Origin: Amycolatopsis sp. CA-126428
GTDB lineage: Bacteria > Actinomycetota > Actinomycetes > Mycobacteriales > Pseudonocardiaceae
Length of the DNA stretch: 64,000 nt
Assembly (NCBI RefSeq): GCF_002904335.1
Contig: NZ_PPHF01000074.1
Location: forward strand, 1 to 64,000
Reading direction: 5' to 3'
Under the pieces are notes generated by a model, which searched no databases, was not told the DNA's origin, and saw nothing but the letters and a program-made list of their open reading frames with translations. The position numbers and the translations under genes were made by a program. The first letter of the stretch is position 1; each line of letters begins with the position of its first letter. This document shows, one piece after another, positions 59,591 to 64,000 of this stretch.

Positions 59591-60081
59591 CCGTCGATGG
59601 CCTCCCGCAGGAAGTCCGCGTGGCCGTTGTGGCGGGCGTACTCGTGGATCATGTGCAGCATCACCAGCCGCAGCGAGACGTCCTCGCCCCAGCGCGCCTG
59701 GTGGCCGGTGACGTCCAGGGACTCGGCCGCCTCTTCGATCTTGCGTGACTGCTCGACCTCGTCCTGCCACGCCTCGAAGGCCTCCGCGCGGGTGGACGAA
59801 CTCGCGTCGTAAGCGGCCTGGAAGTCGCCTTCGGGCGACCACCGCAGCGGGATGTCCTCGGCGTTGATCACCCGCCGGAACCAGGTGCGCTCGACCTCGG
59901 CCATGTGCCGGACGAGGCCGAGCAGCGAAAGCGTCGACGGCGGGCTCGACGCCCGGCGGAGGTCCTCGTCGGACAGTCCGTCGCACTTCATCGCGAGGGT
60001 GGCGCGGTGGAAGTCGAGAAAGGTGCGCAGCATTTCGCGCTCGCCGCCGGTCAGGGGCGGTGCGGGGCGTTCGGTGGTCAC
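59575..60081 (-). CDS. DinB-family (DUF664) protein
   Basis: 168 residues. The four-helix DinB fold is indicated by TFLDFHRATLAMKCDGLSDEDLRR, LGLVRHMAEVERTWFRRVI and VMLHMIHEYARHNGHADFLREAI, with three metal-ligand His (RHMAE, HMIHEYARHNGH). Members bind a divalent metal and some use mycothiol or bacillithiol. GTG 60081 starts the protein; a much longer in-frame extension is antisense to the ligase gene and rejected. Confidence 0.92.
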   Translation of the reverse strand: MTTERPAPPLTGGEREMLRTFLDFHRATLAMKCDGLSDEDLRRASSPPSTLSLLGLVRHMAEVERTWFRRVINAEDIPLRWSPEGDFQAAYDASSSTRAEAFEAWQDEVEQSRKIEEAAESLDVTGHQARWGEDVSLRLVMLHMIHEYARHNGHADFLREAIDGVTGA

Positions 60082-60135
60082 GAGGGAGTGTGTATCACGC
60101 CGAGAAATGTCGTACCTGTGTTTTAAGCTCGCGCG

Positions 60136-61215
60136 GTGGACTTGCCCGTGATGCCGCCGGTGCGGCCGATGCTCGCGAAAGCCGTGCACGAGGTGCCTCG
60201 TGACCCGGGGCTGCTGTACGAGCCCAAGTGGGACGGCTTCCGCTGCGTCGTGTTCCGCGACGGCGACGAGATCGAGCTCGGCTCCCGCAACGACCGCCCG
60301 CTGACCCGCTACTTCCCGGAGCTGGTGGAGCTGCTGGCCGCCGCGCTGCCGCCCCGCTGCGTCGTCGACGGCGAGATCGTGCTGGTCACGCCGGCCGGGC
60401 TCGACTTCGAGGTGCTGCAGCTGCGGCTGCACCCGGCGGCCTCGCGCGTGCGCAAGCTCGCCGTGGAGACGCCGGCCAGCTTCGTCGCCTTCGACCTGCT
60501 CGCCCTCGGCGACACCGACCTCACCCAGGAGCCGTTCCGCGAGCGGCGCAAGCAGCTCGAAAGCATCCTCCGCACGGACGCCGAAGGTCTGCAGCGCATC
60601 CACCTGACCCCGCTGAGCGACGACCCCGGCCAGGCCGAAGACTGGTTCACCCGGTTCGAGGGCGCGGGCTTCGACGGCGTCATGGCCAAGCCCGGTGACC
60701 TGCCGTACGAGCAGGACAAGCGCGTCATGCTGAAGGTCAAGCACGAGCGCACGGCCGACTGCGTCGTCACCGGCTTCCGCTGGCACAAGGACGGCGCCGG
60801 CGTCGGTTCGCTGCTGCTCGGGCTGTTCGACGACGAGGGCGTCCTGCACCACGTCGGGGTGGCCAGCAGTTTCACCAAGGCGCGGCGGGCCGAGCTGGTC
60901 GAAGAGCTGGCGCCGCTGCGCGAGAACGCGCTCGAGAACCACCCGTGGCGGTCCTGGGCCGAATACGAACCCGAGCCCGGTCGGCAGCCGGGCGCGAACA
61001 GCCGATGGGCCCCGCAGAAGGACCTTTCGTGGGAGCCGCTGCGCCCGGAATGGGTGGCCGAGGTCCGCTACGAGCACCTGCAGGGTGGCCGGTTCCGGCA
61101 CGGCGGGCGGCTGGTCCGTTTCCGGCCCGACCGCACGCCGGAGTCCTGCACGTACGCCCAGCTCGACGAGGCACCGCCCGCCGAGCTCGCGAAGCTGTTC
61201 GGGGAGGCGCGATGA
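60136..61215 (+). CDS. ligC: ATP-dependent DNA ligase (LigC type)
   Basis: 359 residues. Active-site lysine K31 in LYEPKWDGFR, then SRNDRPLTRYFPEL, CVVDGEIVLV, FDLLALGDTDL, EGAGFDGVMAKP and LKVKHERTADCVVTGF. The OB-fold half follows. It seals nicks after base-excision or end-joining repair. It starts at GTG 60136, with ATG 60151 possible. The stop overlaps the start of the LigD-like polymerase (ATGA). Confidence 0.94.
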   Translation: MDLPVMPPVRPMLAKAVHEVPRDPGLLYEPKWDGFRCVVFRDGDEIELGSRNDRPLTRYFPELVELLAAALPPRCVVDGEIVLVTPAGLDFEVLQLRLHPAASRVRKLAVETPASFVAFDLLALGDTDLTQEPFRERRKQLESILRTDAEGLQRIHLTPLSDDPGQAEDWFTRFEGAGFDGVMAKPGDLPYEQDKRVMLKVKHERTADCVVTGFRWHKDGAGVGSLLLGLFDDEGVLHHVGVASSFTKARRAELVEELAPLRENALENHPWRSWAEYEPEPGRQPGANSRWAPQKDLSWEPLRPEWVAEVRYEHLQGGRFRHGGRLVRFRPDRTPESCTYAQLDEAPPAELAKLFGEAR

Positions 61216-62216
61216 GCGGGGCGGTGCTGCTCGACGTCGACGGCGTCGAGGTCAAGATCAGCAGCCCGGACAAGGTCTACTTCCCGGAACGCGGCGAGAC
61301 GAAGCTCGACCTCGTCGAGTACTACCGGGCGGTGTCCGGGCCGCTGCTGGCCCGGCTCGGCGGGCGTCCGCTGCTGCTGGAGCGCTACCCGGACGGCGCC
61401 GGCGGCAAGAACTGGTTCCAGAAGCGCGTCCCCAAGGGCGCGCCGTCGTGGCTGACCACCACGGTCGTCTCGACGCCGAACGGCACGACGAGCGACGCGC
61501 TGGTGGCGAAGGACCTCGCCCACATCCTCTGGGCGGTGAACCTCGGCTGCCTCGGCTTCCACGTCTGGCCCTACCTCGCCGACACGCCCGAGGTCACCGA
61601 CGAACTGCGCGTCGACCTCGACCCGTCGCCCGGCATCGGGTTCGACGAGCTGCGCGAAGCCGCGGTGCTGACCAGGGAGTTCCTGGCCGAGCACGGCATC
61701 GAAGGTCACCTGAAGACGTCGGGTTCGCGGGGGCTGCACCTGTACGTGATGCTCGAGCCGCGCTGGGACGGCTTCCAGGTGCGGGCGGCCGCGGTCGCGC
61801 TGGCGCGGGCGCTGGAACGCCGTCACCCGGAGAAGATCACCGCGCAGTGGTGGAAGGAAGAACGCGGCACGCGCGTGTTCGTCGACTTCAACCAGAACGC
61901 CCCGCACAAGACCGTGTTCGGCACCTGGTGCGTGCGCCCGCGCGTCGGCGGCCAGGTGTCCACCCCGATCGGCTGGGGCGAGCTGGACACCGTCGAGCCC
62001 GGCACGCTGACGCTGAGCACGGTGCCCGCGCGGGTCGCCGAGCGCGGCGATCCGTGGGCCGGGGCGGGGGAGCGGCCGCAGTCGATCGAGCCGCTGCTGG
62101 AGATGTCCGAACGCGACATGGCGGCCGGGCTGATGGACGCGCCGTGGCCGCCGGTGTACCCGAAGATGCCCAACGAGCCACCGCGCGTGGCGCCGAGCCG
62201 CGCGAAGAAGGCGTGA
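61212..62216 (+). CDS. LigD-type NHEJ polymerase domain protein
   Basis: 334 residues. A stand-alone primase-polymerase (PolDom): KVYFPERGETKLDLVEYYRAV, the metal-binding DLD in RVDLDPSPGIGFDEL, GHLKTSGSRGLHLYVML, and VFVDFNQNAPHKTVFGTWCVRPR. It fills gaps and adds (ribo)nucleotides at broken ends. With the coupled LigC it forms a two-gene version of multidomain LigD. No Ku gene is in the window. Confidence 0.94.
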   Translation: MSGAVLLDVDGVEVKISSPDKVYFPERGETKLDLVEYYRAVSGPLLARLGGRPLLLERYPDGAGGKNWFQKRVPKGAPSWLTTTVVSTPNGTTSDALVAKDLAHILWAVNLGCLGFHVWPYLADTPEVTDELRVDLDPSPGIGFDELREAAVLTREFLAEHGIEGHLKTSGSRGLHLYVMLEPRWDGFQVRAAAVALARALERRHPEKITAQWWKEERGTRVFVDFNQNAPHKTVFGTWCVRPRVGGQVSTPIGWGELDTVEPGTLTLSTVPARVAERGDPWAGAGERPQSIEPLLEMSERDMAAGLMDAPWPPVYPKMPNEPPRVAPSRAKKA

Positions 62217-63347
62217 TCAGGGTGGCCCGAGGCGCCGGTGAAGCTGGCTCCACGCGGTGAGGGCCACCAGGGCGGTGAGCCCGAACACCGCCGCGGACCC
62301 GAGGCCCGCGGCCGCCGCACCGGCCAGCGGCGAGGCGACGGTCTGGCCGGCGCCGAGCCCGGCGAACGACCACGTGATGCCGCGGGCGGGCCGCGCCGGG
62401 AAGAGGCGGGCCGCCCACAGGATGCAGAGCCCGGTCAGCGCCATGTAGGTGCTGCCGAACAGCGCACCGGAAAGCAGGGCGAGGGGCACGCCCGGGTCCG
62501 GCAGCGCCAAGAGGGCGATGCCCGCGGCGGAGAGGGTCCACGTCGCGAGGTTGACCGTCCGCAGGCCCACGCGCCCGGCCGCCCGGCCCGCGAGGCCGCC
62601 GAGCAACCCGGCCACGCCGATCGCGGCCCAGCACCAGGTCGCGGCCACCGGGCTCAGCCCGGTTTCGGCGAGCCGGGAGCTGGAGAACGTCCAGTACGGC
62701 GCGCTCGTCACGCCGATGAGGACGGAGTTGACCACGAGCGGGACCAGCCCGCCGACGGGACCGGAGGTCGCCGGGACGTCGGCGGGCCCGGGTGAGCGCG
62801 GCAACGTCCGCCACGCGATCAGCGTCACGGCCACGCCGAGGGCGGCGAACGCCGACCAGATCACCGGCCAGCCGAACGCGAGCAGGGGAGTGAACGCCGA
62901 CGCGGCCAGGCCCAGCCCGGTTCCGGTGTTGGCCCAGGTCTGCGCCCGGTCGCGGGTGCGCGCCCCGGCCGTCTCGCCGATCAGCTGGGCGACGCCGGGC
63001 GAGACGAGGCCCGCGCCGGCCCCCGCGACGGCGATCCCGGCACCGAAGACCGCGACGTGCGGGGCGACAGCCATGAGGCCGAGCCCGAGCGTCGCCGCCG
63101 CCGCGGCCAGCAGCACGGTGCCGCGTGCCGACCGCGCGGACGTTCTCGGGGCGAGCAGCAGCCCGAGGCCGTAGCCCGCGGTGGACACGCCGCCGAGCAC
63201 GCCGACGCCGACCGCCGTGAGCCCGAACGTCTCGCTGAACCGCGGCACGAACGGCCCGAACGCGTACCGCGCGAACCCGTAGCAGAGGGCGATCACGACC
63301 GCGCCGATCGCGGCCGTGGACCACCACCTGTCCGTTTTCGTCTGCAT
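62217..63347 (-). CDS. MFS transporter
   Basis: 376 residues with 12 hydrophobic segments, starting AAIGAVVIALCYGFARYAFGPFVPRFSETFGL, a style seen in YbfB/CynX-like MFS proteins. The ATG at 63347 begins MQTKTDRWW; a longer reading covers the operator and is rejected. It is divergent from a TetR regulator that presumably represses it through the palindrome between them. Confidence 0.88.
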   Translation of the reverse strand: MQTKTDRWWSTAAIGAVVIALCYGFARYAFGPFVPRFSETFGLTAVGVGVLGGVSTAGYGLGLLLAPRTSARSARGTVLLAAAAATLGLGLMAVAPHVAVFGAGIAVAGAGAGLVSPGVAQLIGETAGARTRDRAQTWANTGTGLGLAASAFTPLLAFGWPVIWSAFAALGVAVTLIAWRTLPRSPGPADVPATSGPVGGLVPLVVNSVLIGVTSAPYWTFSSSRLAETGLSPVAATWCWAAIGVAGLLGGLAGRAAGRVGLRTVNLATWTLSAAGIALLALPDPGVPLALLSGALFGSTYMALTGLCILWAARLFPARPARGITWSFAGLGAGQTVASPLAGAAAAGLGSAAVFGLTALVALTAWSQLHRRLGPP

Positions 63348-63366
63348 CACCACTCCATCCACCAAA

Positions 63367-63382
63367 CAGACAGGTCTGTCTG
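63367..63382. promoter_or_regulatory. TetR-type operator between MFS and regulator genes
   Basis: CAGACAG-GT-CTGTCTG is a perfect inverted repeat with 7-bp arms in the 98-base divergent region. It lies 20 bases from the MFS start, where binding would block the MFS promoter and, 64 bases away, possibly the regulator's own. Confidence 0.75.
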
Positions 63383-63445
63383 ATGTCAAGCGATGGTACG
63401 ATTACCGCAGGTGAAGACTGATACCGACCTGTTCGGAGGAGTGCG

Positions 63446-64000
63446 GTGGCCAGGACCCGTCCCGGCGATGCGGGCGCGAAAGTGCTCAAAGCCGCGTCGA
63501 CGCTGTTCTACCGCGACGGCATCCACGCCGTCGGCGTCGACACGGTGGCGGCCGAAGCCGGGGTGACGAAGGCGGCCCTCTACGGCAACTTCGGGTCCAA
63601 GAGCGGGCTCGTCGTCGCCTACCTGCGGGAGCGCGACCGGCGGTGGCAGGAGGAGGTCGACCGGATCACCGCCGCGCACCCCGATCCGCGGGACCGGGTG
63701 CTGGCGGTTTTCGACGCCTACGAAGCCTGGGTGGCGCGCGACGGCTACCGCGGCTGCGCCTTCCTGAACGCGACTTCGGAGTTCCCCGACCCCGCCGACC
63801 CGGTCCGCGAGGTGGTCCGCCACCACAAGACCGCGTTGCACGGCTATCTGCGGGCGCAGCTCCGGCGCGGCCACCCTGAGCGCGCCGACGTCCTGGCCGA
63901 CGAGCTGATGCTCCTGCTGGAGGGCGCCGCGGTCACGTCGGTGGTCGCCCAGGGCGCACAGCCGTTCGAGACCGCCAAGCGGCTCGCGCGGACGTTGACC
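63446..64000 (+). CDS. TetR/AcrR-family regulator (3' end beyond window)
   Basis: 185 codons visible without a stop. The HTH is KVLKAASTLFYRDGIHAVGVDTVAAEAGVTKAALYGNFGSKSGLVVAYLRE (about 12-62); the ligand domain follows (YRGCAFLNATSEFPDP). GTG 63446 has GGAGGA 5 bases upstream. It most likely binds the adjacent CAGACAG palindrome and controls the divergent exporter. Confidence 0.93.
   Translation, partial: MARTRPGDAGAKVLKAASTLFYRDGIHAVGVDTVAAEAGVTKAALYGNFGSKSGLVVAYLRERDRRWQEEVDRITAAHPDPRDRVLAVFDAYEAWVARDGYRGCAFLNATSEFPDPADPVREVVRHHKTALHGYLRAQLRRGHPERADVLADELMLLLEGAAVTSVVAQGAQPFETAKRLARTLT

Overview
The window is about 64 kb of very GC-rich DNA with gene-dense layout, frequent 4-bp ATGA/GTGA start-stop overlaps and many GTG starts. 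Gene content (FurA-KatG, DUF397/XRE pairs, NB-ARC/TPR and NACHT STAND proteins, WXG100-like secretion substrates, LigC/LigD-Pol end-joining genes, secreted CAZymes) points to a filamentous actinomycete. Amycolatopsis or a close Pseudonocardiales relative is my best guess from style; it is not proven here.

Layout. 0-2.5 kb: ArsR regulator coupled to a partial downstream gene, then a secreted CBM2-GH5 cellulase with a perfect CebR-type operator, then an epimerase remnant. 2.6-9.7 kb: a PAS-GAF-PAS-phosphatase-kinase-STAS sensor, a secreted TAP-like hydrolase, a membrane protein, a flavin monooxygenase and a PL7 alginate lyase. 9.8-14 kb: furA-katG (leaderless-type promoter, strong terminator) divergent from thyA-dfrA. 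14-17.2 kb: GMC oxidoreductase plus aldehyde dehydrogenase behind a KstR-like operator. 17.2-22 kb: a phospholipase D-like protein divergent from a NACHT-LRR protein (bacterial NLR type). 22-26 kb: a Rieske oxygenase, a 53-residue Cys/His protein and a ferredoxin reductase, fully overlapped, with an IclR regulator and an acyl-ACP desaturase. 26-37 kb: GH67 alpha-glucuronidase, a RecB-like/helicase fusion, small acidic proteins, a DMT transporter with an apparent frameshift, an FkbM methyltransferase and a secreted alpha-toroid glycosidase.

37-44 kb: two non-coding tandem-repeat tracts (26-bp and an indel-free 21-bp array) around an APC permease and a ChaB protein, then four adjacent decayed genes (CheB, CheB, STAS-ATPase, CheR-PAS), one holding an internal inversion. 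44-50 kb: a non-standard glutamyl-tRNA synthetase and a type VII secretion-like cassette. 50-56 kb: RsbW-like ATPase, an NB-ARC/TPR protein whose N-terminus carries an RHIM-like amyloid signalling motif, a transferase behind a coupled 37-residue ORF, a candidate small structured RNA with an intrinsic terminator, and an XRE/DUF397 pair. 56-64 kb: drug exporter, DUF1015 protein, a toroid-enzyme fragment, DinB-like protein, LigC plus LigD polymerase, and an MFS exporter divergent from a TetR regulator cut by the window edge.

Themes. Four secreted polysaccharide enzymes each sit alone, two behind recognisable sugar-type operators and a third behind a weaker look-alike, suggesting separate induction by different polymers. 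Two unrelated STAND proteins (NACHT-LRR and NB-ARC-TPR with amyloid motif) are the best candidates for conflict or defence systems. All calls are from reading the sequence; no database search was run.
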